Source: Microbacterium sp. (GTDB lineage: Bacteria; Actinomycetota; Actinomycetes; Actinomycetales; Microbacteriaceae). Taken from it: a stretch of 64,000 bases of DNA. The stretch covers positions 49,627 to 113,626 of the forward strand of contig NZ_WOYQ01000069.1 of the NCBI RefSeq assembly GCF_011620665.1, written 5' to 3'. The notes under the pieces were generated by a model, which was not told where the DNA came from, made no database searches, and saw only the letters and a program-made list of their open reading frames with translations. The translations under genes and the position numbers were made by a program. Each line of letters begins with the position of its first letter. The first letter of the stretch is position 1. Positions 11,726 through 20,845 of this stretch are shown in pieces.

Positions 11726-11803
11726 CCGTGTCCCACCTTCGGCGCACCGTGTCCCACTTTCGGTCGCTTCCGTCCCGTGGAACCGGCCGAAAGTGGGACA
11801 CGG
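11726..11803. repeat. Intergenic direct/inverted repeat GTGTCCCACYTTCGG (3 copies)
   Basis: Copy 1 ccgtgtcccaccttcgg 11726-11742; copy 2 ccgtgtcccactttcgg 11747-11763; inverted copy ccgaaagtgggacacgg 11787-11803. Confidence 0.85.
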
Positions 11804-11874
11804 CCGGCGCAAGACCAGACGGTGACACCGCGCTTGCCCCGTGGCCGCGTCCGCACCGTCGTAGGCTCGTGGGC

Positions 11875-13551
11875 ATGACACACGCACAGCGAACGCCGAC
11901 ACCGATCGATGCCATAGCCGAGGCCTGGGTCGACACCGTGGCCGAGTTCTCACCGGGGTTGGCGACCTACATCGGGCGCTTCGAGCACAACGACCGGCTC
12001 GACGATCTGTCGCCGGCCGGCGTCGAGCGGCGGCTCGACGCCGCGCGGGGGACGCTTGCGGACTTGCGGACCGCCGATCCGGTCGACCACGTCGACGTGG
12101 TGACGAAAGCGGATCTGTCGTCCGAGCTCGAGTTGGACATTGCGCTGCACGACGCGGGTTCGCACTTGCGAGACGTGAACGTGATCGCTTCACCCCCGCA
12201 GGATCTGCGCAGTGTCTTCGATCTCATGCCGACGGAGACGCTGGATGACTGGTCGATCATCGCGACCCGCTTGAAAGCCGTTCCGGGCGCGCTGCACGGG
12301 TACATCGCGACACTCCGTGAAGGCATTGCGTCGGGGGTCGTGCCGGCGCGCCGACAGGTGACCGAGGTCGCCATCCAGATCGCGCGCTACACCGCCGACA
12401 ACGGCTTCTTCGCGTCGTTCGTCAGAGAAGCGTCGCCCGCGGACGGCCACCTGCCGGCCTCCCTCGCGCGTGAACTGTCCGACAATGCCAACGCCGCGCG
12501 TGTCGCCTATGACCAGCTCGCCACGTTCTTCAGCTCGGAACTCGCTCCGATGGCGTCGGAGAAGGATGCCGTCGGCCGCGACCTGTATGCGCTGCACTCC
12601 CGACGCTTCCTGGGCGCAACCATCGATCTGGACGAGACCTATGAGTGGGGCATCGAGGAGCTGGGACGCATGGTCGCCGAGCAGGAATCCGTCGCCCACG
12701 AGATCCGGGCCGGCGCGAGCGTCGAAGAGGCCGTGGCCTTCCTCGAAGCAGATGACGGCCGCAAGCTTCACGGGACCCACGCTCTCCGGGAGTGGATGCA
12801 GGCCACGAGTGATCGCGCAGTCGAAGAACTCGGCAAGACGCACTTCGACATCCCCGAGCCGATTCGCACTCTCGAGTGCATGATCGCGCCGACCAACGAG
12901 GGTGGCATCTACTACACCGGTCCGACCGACGACTTCTCGCGACCCGGACGCATGTGGTGGTCCGTTCCCGAGGGAGTCGACTCCTTCGACACGTGGCGCG
13001 AACTCACGACCGTCTATCATGAGGGCGTTCCCGGCCACCACCTGCAGATCGCGCAGGCCGTCTACAACCGTGCGGAGCTCAACTCGTGGCGGCGGCTGCT
13101 CGCCGGATCGAGCGGCCACGCGGAAGGGTGGGCGCTGTACGCCGAGCGCCTCATGGAACAGCTGGGATATCTCGATGACCCCGCTGACCGCCTTGGGATG
13201 CTCGATGGCCAGCGCATGCGCGCCGCCCGTGTCGTGCTCGACATCGGCGTGCATCTTCAGAAACCGCGCCTCGACGGCAGGGGCACGTGGGACGCGGACT
13301 ATGCCCTGGCATTCATGCGTCGGAACGTCAATATGTCGGACGAGTTCATCCAATTCGAGGTCAATCGCTACCTCGGTTGGCCGGGCCAGGCGCCGTCCTA
13401 CAAGGTCGGTCAGCGCATCTGGGAGCACATCCGCGACGAGGCCGCGGAGCGAGCGGGCGCCGACTTCGACATCAAGGATTTCCACAGGGCGGCGCTCGCA
13501 GTCGGGGGAGTCGGACTCGACACGCTGCGCATGGCTCTCGGACAATCCTGA
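11875..13551 (+). CDS. DUF885 family protein (predicted metal-dependent hydrolase)
   Basis: GGIYYTGPTDDFSRPGRMWW, TTVYHEGVPGHHLQIAQA, SGHAEGWALYAERL typical of DUF885; ATG at 11875. Confidence 0.9.
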   Translation: MTHAQRTPTPIDAIAEAWVDTVAEFSPGLATYIGRFEHNDRLDDLSPAGVERRLDAARGTLADLRTADPVDHVDVVTKADLSSELELDIALHDAGSHLRDVNVIASPPQDLRSVFDLMPTETLDDWSIIATRLKAVPGALHGYIATLREGIASGVVPARRQVTEVAIQIARYTADNGFFASFVREASPADGHLPASLARELSDNANAARVAYDQLATFFSSELAPMASEKDAVGRDLYALHSRRFLGATIDLDETYEWGIEELGRMVAEQESVAHEIRAGASVEEAVAFLEADDGRKLHGTHALREWMQATSDRAVEELGKTHFDIPEPIRTLECMIAPTNEGGIYYTGPTDDFSRPGRMWWSVPEGVDSFDTWRELTTVYHEGVPGHHLQIAQAVYNRAELNSWRRLLAGSSGHAEGWALYAERLMEQLGYLDDPADRLGMLDGQRMRAARVVLDIGVHLQKPRLDGRGTWDADYALAFMRRNVNMSDEFIQFEVNRYLGWPGQAPSYKVGQRIWEHIRDEAAERAGADFDIKDFHRAALAVGGVGLDTLRMALGQS

Positions 13552-13611
13552 CCCGAACGGAATACCATCACGACACCCCAGTTAGATTCATTTGAATAGA
13601 AAGAGCGATCG

Positions 13612-14649
13612 ATGACTTCTTCATTGCAGCTGGGACTGGACACGTTCGGCGACATCACGATCGACGAGGACGGTCACCGGGTCAGCGATGCCCGCGCCAT
13701 CCGCGATACGGTCGAGCAAGCGGTTCTCGCCGACCACGTCGGGCTGCACTTCTTCGGTGTGGGGGAGCACCATCGTCCCGAGTTCGCGATTTCGAGCCCC
13801 GAGATCGTGCTCGCTGCCGCCGCGGCGCGCACGGAGCAGATTCGCCTCGGCACCGCAGTGACCGTACTCTCCAGCGACGATCCCGTTCGCGTCTACGAGC
13901 GTTTCGCCACTCTGGACGCTGTGTCTGCGGGGCGCGCGGAGGTCATCCTCGGGCGCGGGTCTTTCACCGAGTCATTCCCCCTTTTCGGCTACGACCTCTC
14001 CGACTACGAGGTGCTGTTCGAGGAGAAGCTCGATCTCTTCTCACAGCTGCTGCTCGAAAAGCCCGTGACGTGGCAGGGCACCACCCGACCCGGGCTGCGA
14101 AGCGCCGACGTGTACCCGAAGACCGAGAACGGCATCACCGCGTGGGTCGGGGTCGGCGGATCCCCGGAGTCGGTCGTCCGCACCGCTCGCTACGGCTACG
14201 GCATGCTGCTCGCCATCATCGGCGGCGCTCCGGCGCGTTTTCGTGCGTATGTCGATCTGTTCCACCGGTCGGTTGAGGAGTTCGGCCGTGCGCGGCTGCC
14301 GGTGGGCACACATTCTCCCGGTCACATCGCCGAGACCGACGAACAGGCCTGGGAAGAGTTGTACCCCGCGCTGGAGGCGAACCGCAACACAATCGGCGCC
14401 GAACGCGGATGGCCGCCGTACAGCAGGCTGCAGTTTCAGAACGACGTGGGCCCGCAAGGGGCCGTTTATGCGGGCTCGCCCGAGACCGTGGCCCGAAAGA
14501 TCGCCGCGACCGTGTCGGCGTTGGGCGCCGACCGCTTCGACCTCAAGTACTCCAACGGAACACTCTCGCATTCCAGGATGATGCGCTCGATCGAGCTCTA
14601 CGGCACACGCGTCGCGCCGCTGGTGGCTGACATGCTCGGAGGGAGCTGA
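13612..14649 (+). CDS. LLM class flavin-dependent oxidoreductase (luciferase-like)
   Basis: LGLDTFGDI..HFFGVGEHHRPEFAISSPEIVLAAAAARTEQIRLGTAVTVLSSDDPVRVYERFATLDAVSAGRAEVILGRGSF. Confidence 0.92.
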   Translation: MTSSLQLGLDTFGDITIDEDGHRVSDARAIRDTVEQAVLADHVGLHFFGVGEHHRPEFAISSPEIVLAAAAARTEQIRLGTAVTVLSSDDPVRVYERFATLDAVSAGRAEVILGRGSFTESFPLFGYDLSDYEVLFEEKLDLFSQLLLEKPVTWQGTTRPGLRSADVYPKTENGITAWVGVGGSPESVVRTARYGYGMLLAIIGGAPARFRAYVDLFHRSVEEFGRARLPVGTHSPGHIAETDEQAWEELYPALEANRNTIGAERGWPPYSRLQFQNDVGPQGAVYAGSPETVARKIAATVSALGADRFDLKYSNGTLSHSRMMRSIELYGTRVAPLVADMLGGS

Positions 14650-14682
14650 CCGACGCGTCGGGTCGTGCCTTACGCTGAAGCA

Positions 14683-15444
14683 GTGGATGCTGTGCGGTTC
14701 GTGGCCATCGGCGATTCCTTCACCGAGGGTGTCGGCGATGAGCGGGAGGACGGCACCGTGCGCGGGTGGGCAGACCTCGTCGCTCAAGGGTGGGCGGCGT
14801 CCCGCGGGAACCCCATTCAGTATGCGAACCTGGCGATCCGCGGCAAGCTCCTCCGGCCGATCATCGAGCAGCAGCTCGAGCCGGCGCTCGCGCTCAAGCC
14901 GACACACCTGTCGTTCAACGGTGGCGGAAACGACATGCTTCGGCTGCGCGCCTCGATCGAGGACCTTGCCGACGGCTTCACGCACGTGCTGCGCCGGTGC
15001 GACGAGGAGGGCGTTCGCCTGGTCCAGCTGTCTGGTGCCAATCCGTCGGGTCAGCTGCCGATGGGTCGCCTCATTCAACGGCGCGGCGACCTGATGTCAG
15101 CCGCGGTGAGTGAACGGATCGGGGACCGCACCGACGTCATACGCGCCCTGAACTGGCCGGATGACGTTCTGAGCGGCGCATCGTTCTGGTCAGAGGATCG
15201 GCTGCACATGAACAGCCGCGGACACCACCGCGTTGCCGCACGCGTACTCGACGCGCTGGGTGAACAAGCTCCGGACCCGTGGTGGTCACTGCCCGAGCTT
15301 CCGCACGCGCGTGAGCTCAGTCGCGGGGAGTACTTCCGAGAGCACCTCGGTCCATGGTTCCGTCGTCGCCTGACGGCTACCTCCACGGGGGACCTCCGCG
15401 AGCCGAAATCCGGCGGCCAGTGGGTGGACGTGCCCGCTTCCTGA
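14683..15444 (+). CDS. SGNH/GDSL hydrolase
   Basis: FVAIGDSFTEGVGDE, FNGGGNDML, SEDRLHMNSRGHHRVA catalytic blocks. Confidence 0.92.
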   Translation: MDAVRFVAIGDSFTEGVGDEREDGTVRGWADLVAQGWAASRGNPIQYANLAIRGKLLRPIIEQQLEPALALKPTHLSFNGGGNDMLRLRASIEDLADGFTHVLRRCDEEGVRLVQLSGANPSGQLPMGRLIQRRGDLMSAAVSERIGDRTDVIRALNWPDDVLSGASFWSEDRLHMNSRGHHRVAARVLDALGEQAPDPWWSLPELPHARELSRGEYFREHLGPWFRRRLTATSTGDLREPKSGGQWVDVPAS

Positions 15445-15453
15445 CGCTCCGCA

Positions 15454-15481
15454 TGTTGACATAATGTGCATTATCGGCGGG
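15454..15481 (-). other. dif: Candidate chromosomal dif site (XerC/XerD recombination site)
   Basis: Minus strand CCCGCCGATAATGCACATTATGTCAACA matches the actinobacterial dif consensus as I recall it (TTSRCCGATAATVNACATTATGTCAAST) at 25 of 28 positions; lies between convergent genes. Confidence 0.85.
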
Positions 15482-15492
15482 AACGGGATTCG

Positions 15493-16701
15493 TCAAAGAA
15501 GCGCCACCAGCACGCCGCCCACTGCGCCCACGAGGACGACCGCCCAGGGCGGCAGCCGCCACGCCGTGAGGAGCACGAAGCACGCCGCCGCAAGAGAGAA
15601 CTCCGCCGCACCCGTGACGGCCGTCGTGAAAACCGGCGCGTACAGCGCCGCTGCCAGAATGCCGACGACGGCGGCGTTCGCGCCGCGCATCGCCGCCTGC
15701 GCCCACGCCCGGCGACGGAATCCATTCCAGAAGGGCAGGATGCCGATAAGGAGAAGAAATCCTGGCAGGAAGACGGCGACCAACGCGATCACGGCGCCCC
15801 AGACGCCGCCCGGCCCGACGTCGGCGATCGCGCCGAGGTAGCCGGCGACGCTGAACAGGGGTCCCGGTATCGCCTGTGCCGCTCCGTACCCCGCGAGAAA
15901 CTCGGCGCCCGTCACCCAGCCCGGGTCGACGAGGCCCGCCTGCAGCAGCGGAAGAACCACGTGGCCACCTCCGAACACGAGCGCGCCGGCGCGAGCGAAG
16001 ACATCGAAGAGTGCGACGGCACCGTTCCCGGTTGCCGCCGCCAGGATCGGGCCGGCGACGAGCACGAGGGTCAGCAACGCCAGACTGGCCACGCCAACCC
16101 AACGCGCCACCGGGAAGCGGAGCATGTCGGGTTCCGGCACCACTTCCGAGCGGCACAGCAGCACACCGCCGATCACGCCGATCAGGATCGCCAGGATCTG
16201 CCCCGCAGATCCCGCCACCAGCGCTGCGGACACGAGTGCGACTACGGCGATCCCCGCACGACGGGCGTCGGGGGTCAGCGTGCGCGCCATTCCCCAGACC
16301 GCTTGAGCGACGATGGCAACCGCGACGATCTTCAGGCCCGACAGCATTCCCTCGCCGACCGGACCGGAAAGCAAAGCCCCACCGTACGCAAACGCGACCA
16401 TGAGCACCGCCGACGGCAGCGTGAACGCCACGAAGGCGGCGACGGCGCCCCACGCACCGGCCCGCAGCAATCCCACGCCGAAGCCCACCTGACTCGACGC
16501 CGGTCCGGGCAAGAACTGCGACAACGCCACGAGGTCCGCGTAGTCACGGTCGTCCATCCACCCGCGACGTTCCACGAACTCGGTCCGGAAGTAGCCCAGA
16601 TGCGCGACCGGTCCGCCGAACGAGGTCAGTCCGAGCCTCAGGAAGACACGGAAGACCTCCCCTACGCTGCTGCGCCCAGACGTTGTCGTCATCTGGCTCA
16701 T
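15493..16701 (-). CDS. chrA: Chromate transporter (two-domain CHR family)
   Basis: LGLTSFGGPVAHLGYFRTEFVERRGWMDDRDYADLVALSQFLPGPASSQVGFGVGLLRAG and second-half FGGGHVVLPLLQ..AAQAIPGPLFSVAGYLG. Confidence 0.94.
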   Translation of the reverse strand: MSQMTTTSGRSSVGEVFRVFLRLGLTSFGGPVAHLGYFRTEFVERRGWMDDRDYADLVALSQFLPGPASSQVGFGVGLLRAGAWGAVAAFVAFTLPSAVLMVAFAYGGALLSGPVGEGMLSGLKIVAVAIVAQAVWGMARTLTPDARRAGIAVVALVSAALVAGSAGQILAILIGVIGGVLLCRSEVVPEPDMLRFPVARWVGVASLALLTLVLVAGPILAAATGNGAVALFDVFARAGALVFGGGHVVLPLLQAGLVDPGWVTGAEFLAGYGAAQAIPGPLFSVAGYLGAIADVGPGGVWGAVIALVAVFLPGFLLLIGILPFWNGFRRRAWAQAAMRGANAAVVGILAAALYAPVFTTAVTGAAEFSLAAACFVLLTAWRLPPWAVVLVGAVGGVLVALL

Positions 16702-16874
16702 TTCGGCCCTCTCCCGTTCGGATGCCGGCCACCCTATCCAGGCTGGATTACCGGCATCCGAACCGCCCGCTCTCGCTCCCTCCCCCGGCAACCACTCAAT
16801 TCCACTCGAAAGACGAGTCCGAGCGATACTCTGAGGTGTCATCGTTGACAGGATTCTCTCAGAAAGGAACTCTC

Positions 16875-17426
16875 ATGACTTCCGAACCCACCCTCGAGAA
16901 AGCCGCAACCAACGGCATCCGCACGGCGCTCGGCCTCGGCGGCGCGCTTTCAGTCGTCCTCGGCATCCTGATCCTGGTCTGGCCGGGAAAGACCGCCATG
17001 GTCGTTGCGGCGATCATCGCGATCTACGCGATCGTCGCGGGCCTCGTCTATGCCGCGCTCGGCGTCTTCTCTGCGACCAAGGGCGGGTGGTCGCGCATCG
17101 GCCACATCATCCTCGGCCTCCTCTTCGTCGCCGCGGGTATCATCGCGTTCACGAACCTGGGTGCCACGAAAGCCTGGCTCGCTGCGTTCATCGGCATCCT
17201 TGTCGGCATCATGTGGATCATTGAGGGCGTCGTCTCGCTCTCAACCCTGGGAGTCGCGCCCTCGAAGGGGTGGACGATCTTCTTTGCGCTCATTTCGCTC
17301 ATCGCGGGTGTCAGCCTGCTCTTCTCACCCATCTGGGGCGCTGCCGTGCTGTGGTGGCTGCTCGGCATCTCGGCACTCGTCCTCGGAGTCATCCAGATCT
17401 TCCGGGCGTTCTCGTTCGGGAAGTAG
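16875..17426 (+). CDS. HdeD/DUF308 family membrane protein
   Basis: Six predicted TM segments, repeated ILVWPGKTAMVVAAIIAIYAIVAGL / GIMWIIEGVVSL patterns; ATG at 16875. Confidence 0.85.
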   Translation: MTSEPTLEKAATNGIRTALGLGGALSVVLGILILVWPGKTAMVVAAIIAIYAIVAGLVYAALGVFSATKGGWSRIGHIILGLLFVAAGIIAFTNLGATKAWLAAFIGILVGIMWIIEGVVSLSTLGVAPSKGWTIFFALISLIAGVSLLFSPIWGAAVLWWLLGISALVLGVIQIFRAFSFGK

Positions 17427-17432
17427 TCCGCT

Positions 17433-17481
17433 CCCACGCAGAACGCCGCGGAGCTCGGCCCCGGGGGGGGTTCTGCGTGGG
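17433..17481. terminator. Hairpin between convergent DUF308 and SDR genes
   Basis: 12-bp perfect inverted repeat cccacgcagaac (17433-17444) / gttctgcgtggg (17470-17481). Confidence 0.7.
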
Positions 17482-17482
17482 T

Positions 17483-18247
17483 TCACTCCGCGCCGAAGAA
17501 GCTGACGTCGCCGACCAGCCGAGTATGGTCCGTCGCGATCGGCTCGACGATGGCAAGGGCGACTTCGGCCGCGAACTCTGACACGTTGTAGAGCTTTCCG
17601 GCGGAATCACGGCGGGAAGCGATCGCGCCGGGATTTGCGCGCTCAAGAAGCGTCGCTGTGATCGTCCCCTCGATCATGTCTCCCGATACCACGACGAAAT
17701 CGATTCCGCGTTCGGCGAGCTCGGGAATGCGGGCGCGAAGGGCGTCCTCCCCCGCGCGCTTCGACAGCGCCACGAGCTCATATTCGGGCATCGTGGGCGT
17801 CGTGCGGATGAAATGCGCCTGGTGGCTCGTGACGAAGACGACGCGCGAACCATCGTGCAGAAGCGGCAAGGCCGCGGACAGAACGCTCAGCTGCGCGTCG
17901 CGGTTCAGCGCGAGTGCGTAATCCTCCCCCATGCCGGACTCCATTCCGCCAGAAGCGTTCAAGACGAGGATGTCGAGCGTGCCGAAGGTCTCCGCGATCG
18001 CCTCCATCATCGCCGTGACCGAGCCCTCGTCTGTGAGGTCGGCGCCGACAACGAGGATCTCGACGCCCAGTGCGCCGAGTTCGGTCGCGAGCTTCTGGGC
18101 GCGTGGCGCCTTGTTCCGGTAGTTGATGACGACATTCGCACCGGCCTGGGCCAGATACCGCGCGGTGTCCGCTCCGATTCCGCGCGACGACCCGGTGACG
18201 AGGGCAGTCCGGCCGCTGAGTGTGCCGGCGGGGATGGGCTGAGACAT
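17483..18247 (-). CDS. SDR family oxidoreductase
   Basis: GRTALVTGSSRGIGADTARYLAQAGANVVINYR, LVLNASGGMESG; start MSQPIPAG after GCAGGAG RBS. Confidence 0.9.
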   Translation of the reverse strand: MSQPIPAGTLSGRTALVTGSSRGIGADTARYLAQAGANVVINYRNKAPRAQKLATELGALGVEILVVGADLTDEGSVTAMMEAIAETFGTLDILVLNASGGMESGMGEDYALALNRDAQLSVLSAALPLLHDGSRVVFVTSHQAHFIRTTPTMPEYELVALSKRAGEDALRARIPELAERGIDFVVVSGDMIEGTITATLLERANPGAIASRRDSAGKLYNVSEFAAEVALAIVEPIATDHTRLVGDVSFFGAE

Positions 18248-18260
18248 GAAAAACTCCTGC

Positions 18261-18284
18261 GATGACGATGACGATGACGATGAC
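18261..18284. repeat. (GATGAC)x4 tandem hexamer
   Basis: Four perfect GATGAC units in the leader upstream of the SDR gene. Confidence 0.95.
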
Positions 18285-18410
18285 GGATGCCGGCGTTCTC
18301 GCCAGATCCCTTCGACACTACCAACCGACCGCGAAGCCGTGCGGGCCATGCCCACGGCATCCCGGGGATGAAGTGTTATGGTTCGAGCAGGACCGATGAA
18401 GGGAGCGGAC

Positions 18411-18902
18411 GTGCTGCCCGACCTCTCGCAATTCCTATGGATCGCCTGGCTTGTGCTGGCTCTGCTCTTCGTCATCGTCGAGTTGCTGACCCTCGAGTTC
18501 ACGTTTCTCATGCTCGCCGCCGGCACTGCGATCGGCGGGCTCGGCGTGAATCTGCTCGGCGGACCCTGGTGGCTCCAGGTGCTGGCGGCGGCCATCGTGT
18601 CGGCGTTGCTGCTGTTCACCATCCGCCCCCTGCTGTTGCGGGTGCTGCATCGCTCGAGCACGCTGCAGCCCACCAACGTCGACGCGCTCTATGGAATGGG
18701 TGCCCGCGTCGTCGCGCCGTTCGTCGACGGGCGCGGCTCGGTGCGGCTCGACAACGGCGAGCAGTGGACCGCTCAGCTGGCCGGTGCCGAAGGTGACATC
18801 CCGATCGGCACCCGTGCCTTCGTCACCGCAGTGCGCGGCGCCACCGTCGAGGTCACGCCGGAAGCCGCGGGCAACCCCACCGAAAGGAGCGTCGGCGAAT
18901 GA
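18411..18902 (+). CDS. NfeD family protein
   Basis: Membrane segments plus OB-fold tail (LYGMGARVVAPFVDGRGSVRLDNGEQWTAQ); paired with SPFH gene. Confidence 0.85.
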   Translation: MLPDLSQFLWIAWLVLALLFVIVELLTLEFTFLMLAAGTAIGGLGVNLLGGPWWLQVLAAAIVSALLLFTIRPLLLRVLHRSSTLQPTNVDALYGMGARVVAPFVDGRGSVRLDNGEQWTAQLAGAEGDIPIGTRAFVTAVRGATVEVTPEAAGNPTERSVGE

Positions 18903-19951
18903 TCGATGCCGCAGCCTTTGCCGGGCAGATTTTCATCATCGTGCTGCTCGTCGTCATCGCGATCTTCGTGATCGTGGTCATCTTCCGGTCGATTCGGATC
19001 ATCCCGCAGGCCTACACCGGGGTCGTCGAGCGGCTGGGTCGATATCAGCGCACCCTCTCCCCCGGGTTGAACCTGCTGGTACCGTTCATCGACCGGCTCC
19101 GCCCGCTGGTCGACATGCGCGAGACGGTCGTCTCTTTCCCGCCGCAGCCGGTGATCACCGAGGACAACCTCGTCGTGTCGATCGACACCGTGGTGTACTT
19201 CCAGGTGACGGATGCCCGCGCGGCCACCTATGAGATCGCCAACTACCTGGGCGCCGTGGAGCAGCTGACCACCACGACCCTTCGCAACGTCGTCGGTGGC
19301 CTCAACCTCGAAGAAGCCCTCACGAGTCGCGACGAGATCAACGGCCAGCTCCGGCTGGTGCTGGACGAAGCAACAGGAAAATGGGGCATCCGGGTCTCGC
19401 GCGTCGAGCTGAAGGCGATCGATCCGCCGCACTCGATTCAGGATTCGATGGAGAAGCAGATGCGTGCCGAGCGTGATCGTCGCGCAGTGATCCTCACCGC
19501 CGAGGGCTCGAAGCAGTCGCAGATCCTCGAGGCCGAGGGGCGCCGCCAAGCCGACATTCTCCGCGCCGAGGGCGAGAAGCAGGCCGCCGTGCTGCGCGCA
19601 CAGGGCGAGTCCGAAGCGATCAAGATGGTCTTCGATGCCATCCACGTGGGCCAGCCCGATGAGAAGCTGCTCGCCTACCAGTATCTGCAGACGCTGCCGA
19701 AAATCGCGGAGAGCTCATCGAGCAAGCTCTGGATCATCCCGAGCGAGCTGACCGAAGCCCTTCACGGCATCGCTGACGCCTTCGGGGGCCGCGTCCCCGG
19801 GTCCACTCCGCCTCCGCGCAGCGCCGGCAGTGACGAGGGGAGCGAAGCCGCAGAGGAGGCGGCAGCGGCCGCGCGGGAAGCCACCAGCGCAGCGGAGCAG
19901 ATCTCGACGGTCCAGCACACGATTCCGGGCGGGCCTCGATCATCCCCGTGA
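18899..19951 (+). CDS. SPFH/Band 7 (stomatin-like) protein
   Basis: IIPQAYTGVVERLGRYQRTLSPGLNLLVPFIDRL..VSIDTVVYFQVTD..RAERDRRAVILTAEGSKQSQILEAEGRRQADILRAEGEKQA. Confidence 0.95.
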   Translation: MIDAAAFAGQIFIIVLLVVIAIFVIVVIFRSIRIIPQAYTGVVERLGRYQRTLSPGLNLLVPFIDRLRPLVDMRETVVSFPPQPVITEDNLVVSIDTVVYFQVTDARAATYEIANYLGAVEQLTTTTLRNVVGGLNLEEALTSRDEINGQLRLVLDEATGKWGIRVSRVELKAIDPPHSIQDSMEKQMRAERDRRAVILTAEGSKQSQILEAEGRRQADILRAEGEKQAAVLRAQGESEAIKMVFDAIHVGQPDEKLLAYQYLQTLPKIAESSSSKLWIIPSELTEALHGIADAFGGRVPGSTPPPRSAGSDEGSEAAEEAAAAAREATSAAEQISTVQHTIPGGPRSSP

Positions 19952-20721
19952 CGCATCCCTGGTTCGCGGCGTCCGCAGCCCCTCGCGTGCTCGCTCATCG
20001 CGGCTTCGTTCCCCTGGATGCGGAGGATGTCGTCGAGAACTCGATTGCCGCAGTCGCCGCCGCCCATGCCGCCGGGGCGAGCTACGTCGAGTCAGACTGT
20101 CACATCACGGCGGACGGAGTCGTGGTGCTGTTCCACGACGATGACCTCCGTCGCGTGGCGAATGACCCCCGCCCTGTCGCCGCCGTGACTCACGACGAGT
20201 TGCAGCGGATCATGGCGCATCGCGGGGGGCTCCTCACTGCCGCCGACGCGATGACAGCATTCCCGACCCTGCGGTTCAACCTCGACGTCAAAGCGGCCTC
20301 CGCCGCCGAATCGGTCGGTCGGATCGTCGCGCCTCACGCCGATCGCGTACTGCTGACCAGCTTCTCTGATGAACGCCGTCGCGCGGCTCTCGCCAGCGCG
20401 CGAGCGCGGGGTGGCGAACCGGCAACCTCGCCTGGGCGGTCGGGTGTGATGCGGGCGCTAGCGGCCTCGGCGACGGGGTCGACCTCACTCGTCCGTCGTG
20501 CGCTGAAAAACATCGATGCGCTTCAGCTGCCCGAGCGGCAGGGGCCGCTCCGGATCGTCTCGCAGCGCCTGCTGGATGCCGCTCACGCGGTCGGGGTGGA
20601 GATTCACGTGTGGACCGTCAACGATGCCGCGGACATGGACCGGCTGCTCGACCAGGGCGTCGACGGCCTCGTGACGGACCGAGCGGACCTGGCCCTCCGC
20701 GCAGTCGCAAGACGCGCATGA
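19948..20721 (+). CDS. Glycerophosphodiester phosphodiesterase
   Basis: VLAHRGFVPLDAEDVVENSIAAVAAAHAAGASYVESDCHITADGVVVLFHDDDLRRV. Confidence 0.93.
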   Translation: MTHPWFAASAAPRVLAHRGFVPLDAEDVVENSIAAVAAAHAAGASYVESDCHITADGVVVLFHDDDLRRVANDPRPVAAVTHDELQRIMAHRGGLLTAADAMTAFPTLRFNLDVKAASAAESVGRIVAPHADRVLLTSFSDERRRAALASARARGGEPATSPGRSGVMRALAASATGSTSLVRRALKNIDALQLPERQGPLRIVSQRLLDAAHAVGVEIHVWTVNDAADMDRLLDQGVDGLVTDRADLALRAVARRA

Positions 20722-20845
20722 GCGACCATGCCCTTCGCCCCGCCGTGGCCTGAGCATCCCCTGTGAAAGCGCGACGATCGAGCCCCGTTCGGATGATGCG
20801 TACAGGTGAATTCGTTATACCTGACAACGACGAGAGGACCACACG

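Noticed and set aside
13586-13597. attcatttgaat palindrome upstream of the LLM oxidoreductase
   Set aside because: 12-bp dyad overlapping the probable promoter, but too short and without an adjacent regulator to claim an operator.
15466-16848. 460-aa plus-strand ORF opposite chrA
   Set aside because: Shadow ORF with E/R/H/Q-rich composition; the minus strand encodes a clear chromate transporter.
18261-18284. Tandem hexamer as a CRISPR array
   Set aside because: Units are 6 bp without spacers. No CRISPR-like repeat-spacer pattern or cas gene was seen anywhere in the window.
17483-18676. N-terminally extended version of the SDR ORF
   Set aside because: Extension reads through the (GATGAC) repeat as poly-Ser and overlaps nfeD antisense; RBS and motif placement support the start at 18247.
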